Source of the DNA: Bordetella parapertussis
GTDB taxonomy: Bacteria; Pseudomonadota; Gammaproteobacteria; Burkholderiales; Burkholderiaceae_B
Length of the DNA stretch: 21,033 nt
NCBI GenBank assembly: GCA_945882005.1
Contig: CAMCWG010000016.1
Coordinates: 1 to 21,033 of the forward strand
Direction: 5' to 3'
Below, one piece after another: positions 7,258 to 14,720 of the stretch. The position numbers and the translations under genes were made by a program. Under the pieces are notes generated by a model. That model worked only from the letters and a program-made list of their open reading frames with translations. It was not told the origin of the DNA and made no database searches. How positions within the stretch are numbered: position 1 is the stretch's first letter; each line of letters starts with the position of its first letter.

Positions 7258-7722
7258 ATGATTCAAGGCAAAGAGATTTTGAAGGAATCGCGCGGGATAT
7301 TTAAGGAATTCCGTGAGTTTGCGGTGCGTGGCAACGTTGTTGACCTTGCAATCGGCGTTATTGTGGGGGCAGCGTTTGGCAAAATCGTCGACTCCCTCGT
7401 TAAGGATATCGTGATGCCAATCGTCAACTTTTTGGTTGGCGGCTCGATGGACTTCAGTAATAAGTTTGTCGTGTTAGCGCGTCCGGCGGGCTATGCCGGG
7501 CCAGAAACGTATGCTGATCTGACCAAGGCGGGCGCGACGATTTTTGCTTGGGGCAACTTTTTAACCATTGTGATCAACTTTATTTTGCTCGCGTTTGTGA
7601 TCTTTTGGATGGTGAAAGCGATCAACACCGCGCGCAAGAAGATGGATCTGGAAGCGGCTCCGCCGCCAGTGCCGGAGAACGTGCTTTTACTACGTGAGAT
7701 CCGTGATTCGCTCAAAAAATAA
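7258..7722 (+). CDS. mscL: Large-conductance mechanosensitive channel MscL
   Basis: A 154-residue inner-membrane channel that opens under osmotic downshock. The N-terminal amphipathic segment and first transmembrane helix ([25 protein letters not shown], residues about 17-41) are the family hallmark. TM2 is at about 98-118 ([22 protein letters not shown]), followed by the basic segment ARKKMD and a C-terminal helix containing [11 protein letters not shown]. It is somewhat longer than the 136-residue E. coli protein because of the periplasmic loop and a Pro-rich linker. ATG 7258 follows AGGGGA; the open frame reaches back to 7189 without a better start. It converges on the NIF3-family gene, with only five bases between the two stop codons. 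Confidence 0.96.
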   Translation: MIQGKEILKESRGIFKEFREFAVRGNVVDLAIGVIVGAAFGKIVDSLVKDIVMPIVNFLVGGSMDFSNKFVVLARPAGYAGPETYADLTKAGATIFAWGNFLTIVINFILLAFVIFWMVKAINTARKKMDLEAAPPPVPENVLLLREIRDSLKK

Positions 7723-7728
7723 GCGAAT
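7706..7728. terminator. Short hairpin over convergent mscL/NIF3 stop codons
   Basis: ATTCGCT (7706-7712) and AGCGAAT (7722-7728) pair perfectly around a 9-base A-rich loop, spanning the ends of both convergent genes. No U-run follows on either strand, so this is at most a weak bidirectional end signal. Confidence 0.3.
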
Positions 7729-8477
7729 TAAACCGGGTTGTCGATGTCTATAAAGTCAACCTTAACGCCAAACTGCTGTTGGACTGCCTGACCGAGTGCC
7801 TGAACGCCGTAGCGTTCGGTTGCATGATGCCCGGCGCCGATAAACCCGACACCCGACTCCCGGGCGAGATGCACGGTGGGCTCTGAGACTTCCCCAGTGA
7901 TGAAAAGGTCAGCACCCGCATCAATTGCTTCACTAAACATCCCTTGTGCTGCGCCTGTGCACCAAGCGATGGTCCGAGCGGGCTGATCGACTGCGCCCAC
8001 GAGAAGTGGTTCACGACCCAACTGCGTCGCGACTTGTTTCGCCACCTGCCCGAGCGTCGTGGCCCCAGGCATGGAGCCCAGCCAAATGAGGTTTGAGGGG
8101 TCCCGGTCTGCAACCAGACCTAAGCGCGAGGCAAGTTGTGCGTTATTGCCTAGCGTTGGATGGGCATCAAGGGGCAGGTGGTATGCGATTAAATTGATGT
8201 TTGCTGCGAGGAGTGCGGCAAGCCGCGTGCGCAACGTGCCGCGTACGCGTGGATCGTCACCGCGCCAAAACCAACCATGGTGCACGAGTAAGGCATGGGC
8301 ACCACGCTCAATAGCAGCCTCGATCAACGCCTGACTTGCGGTCACGCCCGCGATAATATGGGACACTTGTCCACGACCCTCAACCTGCAGACCATTTGGG
8401 CAATAGTCTTTGAATGACGCGGCGTTGAGTGTGGTGTCTAACCAAGCACAGAGCTCGCGAGTCGAGACAGAAGTCAT
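7728..8477 (-). CDS. NIF3-like dinuclear metal center protein
   Basis: A 249-residue member of the NIF3/YbgI family (annotated in databases as a GTP cyclohydrolase 1 type 2 homolog), which forms toroidal hexamers with a two-metal site. Putative metal ligands are visible: H66-H67 in LLVHHGWFW, H100 and D104 in IAYHLPLDAH, and the late GAGHHATERYG motif. The cellular role of the family is still poorly defined. ATG 8477 follows AGGA by a good spacing, and the open frame to 8525 would overlap the start of the divergent protease gene. The start codons of the two genes are only 18 bases apart, so their promoters must lie inside each other's coding sequence. Confidence 0.92.
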   Translation of the reverse strand: MTSVSTRELCAWLDTTLNAASFKDYCPNGLQVEGRGQVSHIIAGVTASQALIEAAIERGAHALLVHHGWFWRGDDPRVRGTLRTRLAALLAANINLIAYHLPLDAHPTLGNNAQLASRLGLVADRDPSNLIWLGSMPGATTLGQVAKQVATQLGREPLLVGAVDQPARTIAWCTGAAQGMFSEAIDAGADLFITGEVSEPTVHLARESGVGFIGAGHHATERYGVQALGQAVQQQFGVKVDFIDIDNPV

Positions 8478-8495
8478 AATTTTCCTGAAAACAAA

Positions 8496-9656
8496 ATGCG
8501 TCGAATTTGGCTGATTTTTACTCAAGCAGTAACCGTTTGTTTAGCGATTTTATTCGTGGTGGTGACTTTACGCCCGGATTGGCTAACGCGCTCGGATAAA
8601 CAGAGCGTTTCTGGGGCCTCGACGGCTCTTTTGCCTGTTAGCCAGCCCGCGCCGGCAGGCGCAGCACCTGGTTCATATTCTGAGGCGGTCGCCCGAGCAG
8701 CGCCTGCTGTCGTCAATATCCATACAACGAAGCGCATTGTGGGTCCACGAATTGTGTTGCCGCCAGATCCTGTGTTGCGAAAGTTTTTCGAGCAGATGCC
8801 AGGCTACAAGCAACAGCAGCAAACAACGAGCCTTGGATCAGGCGTGGTAATGTCGGCGAGTGGACATGTGCTAACGAATTTTCACGTGATCAATGGTGCC
8901 GACGAGATTGTGGTGGGGCTGCATGATGGTCGTCAGGCAAGCGCGAAGGTAATCGGTGTTGACCCAGACTCAGACCTTGCGGTGTTGAAGGTCGAACTGA
9001 CCGGGCTGCAAGCCTTAAACTTCTTGGTTGATGACATGCCGCGTGTCGGTGATGTTGTGTTGGCGATCGGAAACCCCTTTGGCGTCGGTCAGACCATCAC
9101 GATGGGGATCGTCTCTGCACTTGGTCGTCAGGGGCTAGGCATCAACACGTACGAAAATTTTATTCAAACGGATGCGGCGATTAACCCCGGCAACTCTGGC
9201 GGGGCGCTCATCGATACACTGGGCCGCCTGGTTGGGATCAATACCGCGATTTATTCCAAGACGGGCGGGTCTCTTGGAATAGGGTTTGCGATTCCCGCGA
9301 GCGCAGCGCAAAAGGTCCTAGAGCAAATTATTGCCTATGGGCACGTCAAGCGAGGTTGGTTAGGTATAGAGCCACAGGACATGACGGCCGAACTTGCGCG
9401 AGCGTTCGGTTTAGAGCGGCCCACAGGAGTCATTATTGCGGGACTGTTGCGCGATGGTCCGGGGGCCAAGGGTGGGCTGCGCGTGGGCGACATCGTCCAG
9501 ACGATGGACGGCAGTCCTGTCGGGGATACGCCTAAGTTGATGGCGCGAATTGCCGCGAAAGAACCGGGCGAAAAGATCGAGCTAGGTGTTTACCGGAACG
9601 GAAAAATGCAGAGCCTAGCTGTGGTTGCTGGCTTGCGGCCTGTTCGGCCGCAATAG
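8496..9656 (+). CDS. DegS/HtrA-like membrane-anchored serine protease (S1C)
   Basis: A 386-residue periplasmic quality-control protease. An N-terminal signal anchor (about 5-24) is followed by a Ser/Ala/Pro-rich linker, a trypsin-like domain (about 60-280) with triad H130 (LTNFHVING), D160 (DPDSDLAVLKV) and S234 (PGNSGGAL), and one PDZ domain (about 285-375). The single PDZ and uncleaved anchor resemble DegS more than the two-PDZ DegP/DegQ, but family tools often label such betaproteobacterial proteins Do/DegQ. No real Shine-Dalgarno precedes ATG 8496 (only CCTGAAAACAAA); the predicted N-terminus still looks right as a membrane anchor. Its last codons form a strong hairpin. It converges on the XRE regulator, 14 bases apart. 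Confidence 0.93.
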   Translation: MRRIWLIFTQAVTVCLAILFVVVTLRPDWLTRSDKQSVSGASTALLPVSQPAPAGAAPGSYSEAVARAAPAVVNIHTTKRIVGPRIVLPPDPVLRKFFEQMPGYKQQQQTTSLGSGVVMSASGHVLTNFHVINGADEIVVGLHDGRQASAKVIGVDPDSDLAVLKVELTGLQALNFLVDDMPRVGDVVLAIGNPFGVGQTITMGIVSALGRQGLGINTYENFIQTDAAINPGNSGGALIDTLGRLVGINTAIYSKTGGSLGIGFAIPASAAQKVLEQIIAYGHVKRGWLGIEPQDMTAELARAFGLERPTGVIIAGLLRDGPGAKGGLRVGDIVQTMDGSPVGDTPKLMARIAAKEPGEKIELGVYRNGKMQSLAVVAGLRPVRPQ

Positions 9657-9680
9657 ACCAGTAATCTCGATCAGGCCGCA
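9633..9680. other. Alternative hairpins at the protease/XRE convergent ends
   Basis: TTGCGGCC (9633-9640) and GGCCGCAA (9646-9653) form an 8-bp GC-rich stem with a 5-base loop just before the protease stop. TGCGGCCTG (9634-9642) can instead pair over 9 bp with CAGGCCGCA (9672-9680) inside the end of the XRE gene. The two structures exclude each other. No U-run follows, so a classical intrinsic terminator is not shown. Confidence 0.35.
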
Positions 9681-10027
9681 GGTGTTATCTGAGCTGTGCC
9701 CGAACCCGTGTGACTATTACTTGGCGGATTCGCAGCGATAAGCGCTTCGGCTTGCGTCAGCAGAGGGCGTCGGGTGTTGGCGTCAAGATGATAGAAAATC
9801 TCTTGAAGGCGTGCCTGTTCATCATCAGCGGTGTAGAACCAGCTGACAGGCATATTCAAGATTTCTGCCACACGACACATCAGCTGGTAGTCGGGCGAGT
9901 GTTTGCCGCGTTCATACTGATTCATGCGCGCGCTGGCGGACATGGGGTCGATGCCAGCGAGTTTGCCGAGTTTTTCCTGTGACAAGCCGGCGCGGAGACG
10001 GGCTTGTTTAAGACGATGAGCGAGCAC
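9671..10027 (-). CDS. Small XRE-family transcriptional regulator
   Basis: A 118-residue DNA-binding protein with a Cro/C1-type helix-turn-helix at about residues 4-60 (LKQARLRAGLSQEKLGKLAG, then NQYERGKHSPDYQLMCRVAEIL). A short helical segment and a disordered Ser/Thr/Pro/Ala tail follow; there is no second recognisable domain. It starts with GTG at 10027, backed by AAGGGA five bases upstream; I see no better ATG. It lies downstream of tatC on the same strand after a 153-base gap that holds a TTTAGA/TCTAAA dyad, a plausible autoregulatory operator. Targets are unknown. It is not a toxin-antitoxin antitoxin as far as I can see, because no small partner ORF is adjacent. Confidence 0.88.
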   Translation of the reverse strand: MLAHRLKQARLRAGLSQEKLGKLAGIDPMSASARMNQYERGKHSPDYQLMCRVAEILNMPVSWFYTADDEQARLQEIFYHLDANTRRPLLTQAEALIAANPPSNSHTGSGTAQITPAA

Positions 10028-10100
10028 GATGATCCCTTTAAGGTTCGAGAGGTTGCGTCAAAATGGGCATAACCATGTGAACGATTCATATCAAATAGAA

Positions 10101-10114
10101 TTTAGAGATCTAAA
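10101..10114. promoter_or_regulatory. Candidate operator upstream of the XRE gene
   Basis: TTTAGA (10101-10106) and TCTAAA (10109-10114) form a perfect inverted repeat with a 2-base centre in the A/T-rich gap before the XRE gene, about 75 bases from its GTG. Size and symmetry suit a dimeric XRE repressor. It could equally be chance in A/T-rich DNA. Confidence 0.35.
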
Positions 10115-10180
10115 AGATATACCTTAAATACTAAGACAACAAGAGATTTATCGTAAGAAATTTTTGACGACAGGCCGTTT

Positions 10181-10969
10181 TCAGCTTGTGGACTCAGGTG
10201 TTGTAGTCTTTTCCTCTTCCTTGCGGGGTTTGATCCCTCGGGCAACCAACAGCCCGATTTCGTAAAGAATGCAGAGCGGGACGGCCAGCAGGAATTGGCT
10301 GACCACATCAGGTGGTGTGACCACCGCTGCGATGACGAAGGCTCCAACCACAACATAACCGCGAGCATCGCTTAGCTGCTTGATGGTCACAATTCCCATC
10401 CTGACCAACAATACAACTGCAACGGGAACCTCAAAAGTGATCCCGAAAGCCAAAAACATCGTCATCACGAAGGTCAGGTAAGCCTCGATATCCGGCGCAG
10501 GCGTGATCGACTGGGGTGCAAACGAAGCAATGAAGCTAAAGATTGTTTTAAAGACAACGAAGTAACAGAAGGCCATGCCTGCTAGAAATAGCAGCGAGCT
10601 CGAGACAATCAGTGGCAAGGCCAGTTTTTGCTCGTGCTTGTATAGCCCTGGCGCGACAAAGGCCCAAACTTGATACAACACGACCGGCAAAGCGATCACA
10701 AATGCTGCCATCATTGTGACTTTGACCGGGACCATGAAGGGGGTGATGACGCCCGTTGCAATCATGCGCGTACCTTGCGGCAGGGAGGCCAGCATAGGCG
10801 CTGCGAGCAGATCGTAGATATCGGACGCGCCTGGGTAAAGAAATAATATAAAAAAGATGACGACGATTGTGCCAACCGCGCGCAACAGGCGCGAGCGCAG
10901 CTCAATCAGGTGCGACATAAAGCTTTCGTTTTGTTCGCCGGGCTCTGTGGTTTTTTCTGTAGTGCTCAA
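10181..10969 (-). CDS. tatC: Sec-independent translocase subunit TatC
   Basis: A 262-residue inner-membrane protein with six predicted helices that, with TatB, recognises twin-arginine signal peptides. Family signatures are the N-terminal SHLIELRSRLLR (19-30), LPVVLYQVWAFVAPGLYKHE in the first cytoplasmic region, and the late DVVSQFLLAVPLCILYEIGLL. The C-terminal tail is charged (KPRKEEEKTTT). The start is uncertain: a TTG at 10969 overlaps the tatB stop (TTGA), has GGGA upstream and gives an N-terminus of normal length. The alternative ATG at 10918 would leave only one residue before SHLIELR. Last gene of tatABC; no convincing terminator follows, so transcription may continue into the XRE gene. 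Confidence 0.95.
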   Translation of the reverse strand: MSTTEKTTEPGEQNESFMSHLIELRSRLLRAVGTIVVIFFILFLYPGASDIYDLLAAPMLASLPQGTRMIATGVITPFMVPVKVTMMAAFVIALPVVLYQVWAFVAPGLYKHEQKLALPLIVSSSLLFLAGMAFCYFVVFKTIFSFIASFAPQSITPAPDIEAYLTFVMTMFLAFGITFEVPVAVVLLVRMGIVTIKQLSDARGYVVVGAFVIAAVVTPPDVVSQFLLAVPLCILYEIGLLVARGIKPRKEEEKTTTPESTS

Positions 10970-11652
10970 GATTTTGATCCCGACGTGGGGGTGACCGGAG
11001 TCGGTGCGTTAGCTAGCACTTTCTCAGCAGCTTGCGCTTTACGGGCGGCAGCCTCAAAGTCAGCGGTGCTAGCAATTTCGATTTCTGTTTGCACTGGGGC
11101 GTCAAAGAGCCCAGAGAGTTCAGGTGTTTGTGACGCGTTCGCAAGCGCTGCCTCGGGTGTCATTGCTGCTGCTTCGCTTGAGACTGCCTCGGCGTTCGCC
11201 ATTGATGTCGCGTGTGTGTTGTTAGGTTGGTTCGCCGTTGAGTCAATTAGGACAGGGCCGTCCGCGGCGGCCTCTGTGACCGCCTCTTTCGATACTGTGT
11301 CTGTAGCCGTGGTGTCGAAGGATGTCGCTTCCTTGAAGCTTGATGTTGCTTCTTTGAAGGTGGACATTGTATTTTGCTCAAGCGCTTCCAAGGGCTTGGT
11401 CAGCGCATCACTTGTGCTCTGCAAGCTGTTCTGCACGGTTTGTGCAGCATCTTGCATTTGGTCTTTTAGTTTGCGCAGCTCATCGAGTTCAACTTCCCGT
11501 TGAATATCTGACTTGACGTCACTCACATAGCGTTGCGCACGACCCACGAGATGCCCGAGTGTGCGCGCCACTTTAGGAAGACGTTCAGGACCGATGACGA
11601 CGAGCGCCACGACCCCGACTACGAGTAGTTCAGTAAAGCTGACATCAAACAT
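10966..11652 (-). CDS. tatB: Sec-independent translocase subunit TatB
   Basis: A 228-residue protein with the TatA/B fold: a short N-terminal membrane helix (about 6-21, ELLVVGVVALVVIGP), the hinge GPERLP, and an amphipathic helix (KVARTLGHLVGRAQRYVSDVKSDIQ). The long Ala/Ser/Thr-rich C-terminal region looks disordered and includes the tandem repeat FKEATSSFKEATS. The E-R-L-P hinge and length mark it as TatB rather than TatA. It works with TatC as the signal-peptide receptor. No Shine-Dalgarno is seen before ATG 11652, and a small hairpin sits in the 45-base gap after tatA, both of which could keep TatB below TatA levels (inference). It overlaps tatC by four bases. Confidence 0.94.
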   Translation of the reverse strand: MFDVSFTELLVVGVVALVVIGPERLPKVARTLGHLVGRAQRYVSDVKSDIQREVELDELRKLKDQMQDAAQTVQNSLQSTSDALTKPLEALEQNTMSTFKEATSSFKEATSFDTTATDTVSKEAVTEAAADGPVLIDSTANQPNNTHATSMANAEAVSSEAAAMTPEAALANASQTPELSGLFDAPVQTEIEIASTADFEAAARKAQAAEKVLANAPTPVTPTSGSKS

Positions 11653-11670
11653 GTTCTGTGTACCAAAGTA

Positions 11671-11684
11671 GCCCCTTGCGGGGC
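11671..11684 (-). other. GNRA-loop hairpin between tatA and tatB
   Basis: On the minus strand GCCCC-GCAA-GGGGC forms a 5-bp GC stem closed by a GCAA (GNRA-type) tetraloop in the tatA-tatB gap. It has no U-run. It may stabilise the upstream tatA mRNA or reduce read-through to tatB. Confidence 0.4.
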
Positions 11685-11697
11685 GATCCAGCTGAAA

Positions 11698-11946
11698 TTA
11701 ATGGGTGCTGGATTTTTCTTTGGCCTGCACATCTACTGTTTCGTTCGAGGCAACACGTTGCGCCGGTGCTGCTTCAGCGGGCGCAGTTGCGTCGGCTTCC
11801 TTGGCGTTCGGATCCTTCATGCCTTCTTTGAAACCTTTTACTGCGCCACCAAGGTCAGCGCCAATATTGCGAATTTTCTTTGTGCCGAAAATCAGTGCCA
11901 CGATAACGAGCACAATTAACCAGTGCCAAATACTAAAACTACCCAT
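11698..11946 (-). CDS. tatA: Sec-independent translocase subunit TatA
   Basis: An 82-residue pore-forming Tat subunit: N-terminal membrane helix ([17 protein letters not shown], about 3-19), the FGTKKI hinge, then the amphipathic helix [25 protein letters not shown] segment (here [18 protein letters not shown]). A polar, Ala/Pro-rich tail follows. ATG 11946 has GGAGAG about seven bases upstream; a TTG two codons earlier is less likely. It lies 15 bases after hinT and is the first tat gene, so the Tat genes appear to be the distal part of the histidine operon transcript. Confidence 0.95.
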   Translation of the reverse strand: MGSFSIWHWLIVLVIVALIFGTKKIRNIGADLGGAVKGFKEGMKDPNAKEADATAPAEAAPAQRVASNETVDVQAKEKSSTH

Positions 11947-11961
11947 GATCAACTCTCCGAA

Positions 11962-12330
11962 TTAGACTGTTGTAGCTTTCTGACCCTTCCAGGGTCGGCT
12001 GCCACCTAAAATATGAAAATGAAGGTGAGGAACTTCTTGTCCGCCCTCAATGCCAGCGTTCGTCGTTAGACGAAATCCTCCCGCCGGCCCCGGATTGCAG
12101 CCATTTTCGATGGCGATTCGGGGAACCTTAGTTAACATTCTACCTAACCATGACACATCTTCGGGCAGAATATCCTGCATCGATACGACATGCTTACGTG
12201 GAACCATTAGCAAATGTACAGGTGCAGCCGGGTTGATGTCATGAAAAACCACACAATCCTCATCCTGGTAAACAATTTTAGCCGGGATGCTGCCCTCCAC
12301 GATCTTACAAAAAATGCACTGTCCGTTCAT
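11962..12330 (-). CDS. hinT: HIT-family nucleotide hydrolase (HinT)
   Basis: A 122-residue histidine-triad protein. C5 and C8 in QCIFCKI are the usual N-terminal zinc-site positions of many HIT proteins. The active-site motif is H102-L-H104-F-H106 preceded by GGQEVP. The family hydrolyses purine nucleoside phosphoramidates and acyl-adenylates. ATG 12330 gives the normal family length; an open frame extends to 12453 but would overlap hisE and adds an atypical basic segment. The Shine-Dalgarno is weak. It lies between hisE and tatA, an arrangement I recall from Burkholderiales. Confidence 0.94.
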   Translation of the reverse strand: MNGQCIFCKIVEGSIPAKIVYQDEDCVVFHDINPAAPVHLLMVPRKHVVSMQDILPEDVSWLGRMLTKVPRIAIENGCNPGPAGGFRLTTNAGIEGGQEVPHLHFHILGGSRPWKGQKATTV

Positions 12331-12362
12331 GATACGTTGTGTCGCCCAAAGTTTTGATGACA

Positions 12363-12381
12363 AGCCCCGCTTTTTGGGGCT
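12363..12381 (+). terminator. Hairpin at the hisE stop, with a U-run on the plus strand
   Basis: AGCCCC (12363-12368) and GGGGCT (12376-12381) pair around a 7-base loop. Read on the plus strand it is followed by ATTTTT, like an intrinsic terminator, but no plus-strand gene precedes it. On the minus strand, where hisE ends, the following sequence is TTGTCATC, a poor tail. It would mostly block antisense transcription entering hisE. Confidence 0.4.
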
Positions 12382-12724
12382 ATTTTTCCGCTCGACTCGC
12401 TTTTTCGACGAGCCCTGACAGTCCTTCGCGGCGAGCGAGCTCTGCTGTGACAAGCTCAGGACGCAGGCCGTTTTCTGTCAGTACAACTAGACAATGAAAC
12501 CATAAATCGGCCATTTCCGCCACGATCCGGTCCCCTTGCTTATCCTTTGCCGCCATCACGAGCTCGGTTGCTTCTTCCCCGATTTTCTTGAGCGCTGCGT
12601 CTGGCCCTTTTGAAAAAAGCTTGGCAACGTAGGACGTCGAGGGATCTCCACCACGGCTAGGCAGTCGGGTTTCAAGCAGGTCTGCGAGTCGTTTAAGGAC
12701 TGCTTCTGGGGTGTCGGTCGTCAT
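12380..12724 (-). CDS. hisE: Phosphoribosyl-ATP pyrophosphatase
   Basis: A 114-residue MazG-like helical enzyme for step 2 of histidine synthesis (PRATP to PRAMP). Recognisable blocks are the [31 protein letters not shown] segment (acidic metal-binding helix E-E-A-T-E) and [13 protein letters not shown] (E-x-x-D helix). It overlaps hisI by four bases (ATGA), so the two are translationally coupled; in enteric bacteria they are fused as HisIE, while here they are separate. It is the last his gene of the cluster. Confidence 0.96.
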   Translation of the reverse strand: MTTDTPEAVLKRLADLLETRLPSRGGDPSTSYVAKLFSKGPDAALKKIGEEATELVMAAKDKQGDRIVAEMADLWFHCLVVLTENGLRPELVTAELARREGLSGLVEKASRAEK

Positions 12725-13158
12725 TTGTAAATAAGCTCAGGGTCTTTGAGTACCGGATCAACGGTAACCCATTTGAGGATGTTAGTGCCTGACGCATCGG
12801 TATGCGAATCGAGCCGTTGATAAAAACAGCTCGCACGACCCGTGTGGCAGGCAATGCCACCGAGTTGTTCAACTTTAAGCAAAATCACATCGGCATCGCA
12901 GTCTAATCGCAGTTCCAGCACACGCTGGACATGACCGGATTCTTCGCCCTTACGCCATAGACGGCTACGCGATCGTGACCAAAAGACGGCGCGTCCCGTT
13001 TGCGCCGTTTCGGCGAGCGAGTCAGCATTCATCCATGCCACCATCAAGATTTGCCCACTGACAGCATCTTGAGCGATCGCGGGCACTAAGCCTTGTGCAT
13101 CAAAGTGCACATCGGCCAGCCATGCGGGCAGAGCGGAGTTGTTTGTCTGCGTGGACAT
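12721..13158 (-). CDS. hisI: Phosphoribosyl-AMP cyclohydrolase
   Basis: A 145-residue enzyme for step 3 of histidine synthesis. Conserved parts are [27 protein letters not shown], the metal site D86-C87-D88-A-D90, and the zinc cysteines C104 (ACHTGRAS) and C111 (SCFY). ATG 13158 lies one base after the hisF stop; an open frame back to 13260 lies entirely within hisF and is not used. Overlaps hisE by four bases. Confidence 0.96.
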   Translation of the reverse strand: MSTQTNNSALPAWLADVHFDAQGLVPAIAQDAVSGQILMVAWMNADSLAETAQTGRAVFWSRSRSRLWRKGEESGHVQRVLELRLDCDADVILLKVEQLGGIACHTGRASCFYQRLDSHTDASGTNILKWVTVDPVLKDPELIYK

Positions 13159-13159
13159 A

Positions 13160-13963
13160 TCAAATCCGCCTAACGGGGATCCCGCGTGACGCCATGAAAT
13201 CCTTTGCCTCGCGCACGGTGAATTCGCCGTAGTGAAAAATGCTGGCAGCCAGCACTGCACTCGCGCCGCCGAGCGTTACCCCATCGGCAAGGTGTTGCAA
13301 AGTGCCGACACCACCGGAAGCAATGACGGGGACAGCGACCGCATCAGACACTTGTCGAGTGAGCTCTAGATCGAAACCAGATTTCGTGCCGTCGCGGTCC
13401 ATGCTGGTGAGCAAGATTTCACCTGCGCCATACTCCGCCATTTTGCGTGCCCATGCGACCGCGTCAATGCCCGTTCCCTTCCGACCACCGTGGGTGAAGA
13501 CTTCCCAGGTTGGTGTGGGTGCATCTTTGACGCGTCGTGCGTCGATCGCAACAACGATACATTGCGAGCCGTGATAATCCGAGGCCGCGCGCACGAGGTC
13601 AGGGTTGGCCACTGCAGCGCTATTCATTGAAATCTTATCTGCGCCTGCGTTGAGCAAGCGCTGCACATCGCTGACTTGTCGCACGCCGCCCCCAACGGTG
13701 AGGGGGATGAAGACTTGCGAAGCCACTTGTTCAATGATGGGCAAAATTAAATCACGGCCGTCACTTGTTGCTGTGATGTCTAAAAACGTGAGTTCATCGG
13801 CACCTTGCTCGTTATAGCGACGCGCAATCTCAACTGGGTCGCCGGCATCGACGAGTTGAACAAAATTGACGCCCTTAACGACACGCCCTGCTGTCACGTC
13901 CAAGCAAGGAATGATGCGACGAGTTAGTCCGCTGACCGCGCTCGGCGCCGTAGCAATGGTCAT
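13160..13963 (-). CDS. hisF: Imidazole glycerol phosphate synthase cyclase subunit
   Basis: A 267-residue (beta-alpha)8 barrel that makes IGP and AICAR using ammonia from HisH. The catalytic aspartates are D22 (IPCLDVTAG) and D141 (VAIDARR), matching D11 and D130 of Thermotoga HisF. Phosphate-binding GGGVR (91-95) and SGGVG segments are present. The N-terminus has about 11 extra residues, but the ATG overlaps the hisA stop as ATGA, which fixes the start. Confidence 0.97.
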   Translation of the reverse strand: MTIATAPSAVSGLTRRIIPCLDVTAGRVVKGVNFVQLVDAGDPVEIARRYNEQGADELTFLDITATSDGRDLILPIIEQVASQVFIPLTVGGGVRQVSDVQRLLNAGADKISMNSAAVANPDLVRAASDYHGSQCIVVAIDARRVKDAPTPTWEVFTHGGRKGTGIDAVAWARKMAEYGAGEILLTSMDRDGTKSGFDLELTRQVSDAVAVPVIASGGVGTLQHLADGVTLGGASAVLAASIFHYGEFTVREAKDFMASRGIPVRRI

Positions 13964-14700
13964 GGTGAAAGTTCGTCAGCGCGTTGTTGCGCAGCTTCGA
14001 AATCTAGCGTGCCTTCGTAGATACTGCGACCAAGAATTGCGCCCTCGATACCTTCTTCCTCGACAGCGCAAAGCGCATCGATATCACGCAAATCAGTGAC
14101 CCCACCTGAGGCAATCACAGGGATGCGGACGTGTTGAGCCAGGCGAACCGTCGCTTCGATATTGACGCCGCTCAGCATGCCATCACGACCGATGTCGGTG
14201 TAGATAATTGCTTCGCAACCGTAGTCTTCGAATTTTTTAGCTAAATCCGTGACGTCATGCTTGGTCAGCTTGCTCCAGCCATCGGTTGCAACTTTGCCAT
14301 CTTTCGCATCAAGTCCGACGATGATACTTCCGGGGAAGGCGCCGCACGCGTCATGCAAAAACCCGGGGTTCTTGACGGCAGCGGTACCAATAATGACATA
14401 CGAGATACCGAAATCTAGATAGCGTTCAATCGTATCGAGATCACGGATGCCCCCACCAATTTGCACAGGCATTTCTGAGCCAACTGAATTGACGATCGCC
14501 TTGATCACGGCCTCGTTCTTAGGCTTTCCGGCAACGGCACCGTTCAGATCCACAAGGTGTAGGCGACGCGCGCCTAGGTCATACCAGTGGGTTGCCATTG
14601 CGGCCGGGTCTTCGGAGAAGACGGTCGCATCCTCCATGTCGCCTTGGCGGAGTCTTACACAGCGACCGTCTTTGAGGTCAATTGCAGGGATCAGCAGCAT
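13960..14700 (-). CDS. hisA: ProFAR isomerase
   Basis: A 246-residue (beta-alpha)8 barrel for step 4 of histidine synthesis (ProFAR to PRFAR). The catalytic D8 (IPAIDLKDG) and D131 (VGLDAKDG) are present, as are the phosphate-site segments QIGGGIR and ASGGV, and [11 protein letters not shown]. It is the usual size. It follows hisH by 20 bases and overlaps hisF by four. Only a weak Shine-Dalgarno is seen. Confidence 0.97.
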   Translation of the reverse strand: MLLIPAIDLKDGRCVRLRQGDMEDATVFSEDPAAMATHWYDLGARRLHLVDLNGAVAGKPKNEAVIKAIVNSVGSEMPVQIGGGIRDLDTIERYLDFGISYVIIGTAAVKNPGFLHDACGAFPGSIIVGLDAKDGKVATDGWSKLTKHDVTDLAKKFEDYGCEAIIYTDIGRDGMLSGVNIEATVRLAQHVRIPVIASGGVTDLRDIDALCAVEEEGIEGAILGRSIYEGTLDFEAAQQRADELSP

Positions 14701-14720
14701 GTCATTAAGTGAACGTTGGG

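Noticed and set aside
9671..10180. Toxin-antitoxin pair around the XRE gene
   Set aside because: No adjacent small toxin-like ORF; neighbours are the protease and tatC.
10910..11503. 197-codon plus-strand open frame opposite tatB
   Set aside because: Ser/Ala-rich mirror of the low-complexity tatB tail; tatB in the other strand is clearly real.
12331..12453. Basic N-terminal extension of HinT (Lys/Arg-rich)
   Set aside because: It is the out-of-frame reading of the end of hisE; HIT proteins normally begin near the QCIFC motif.
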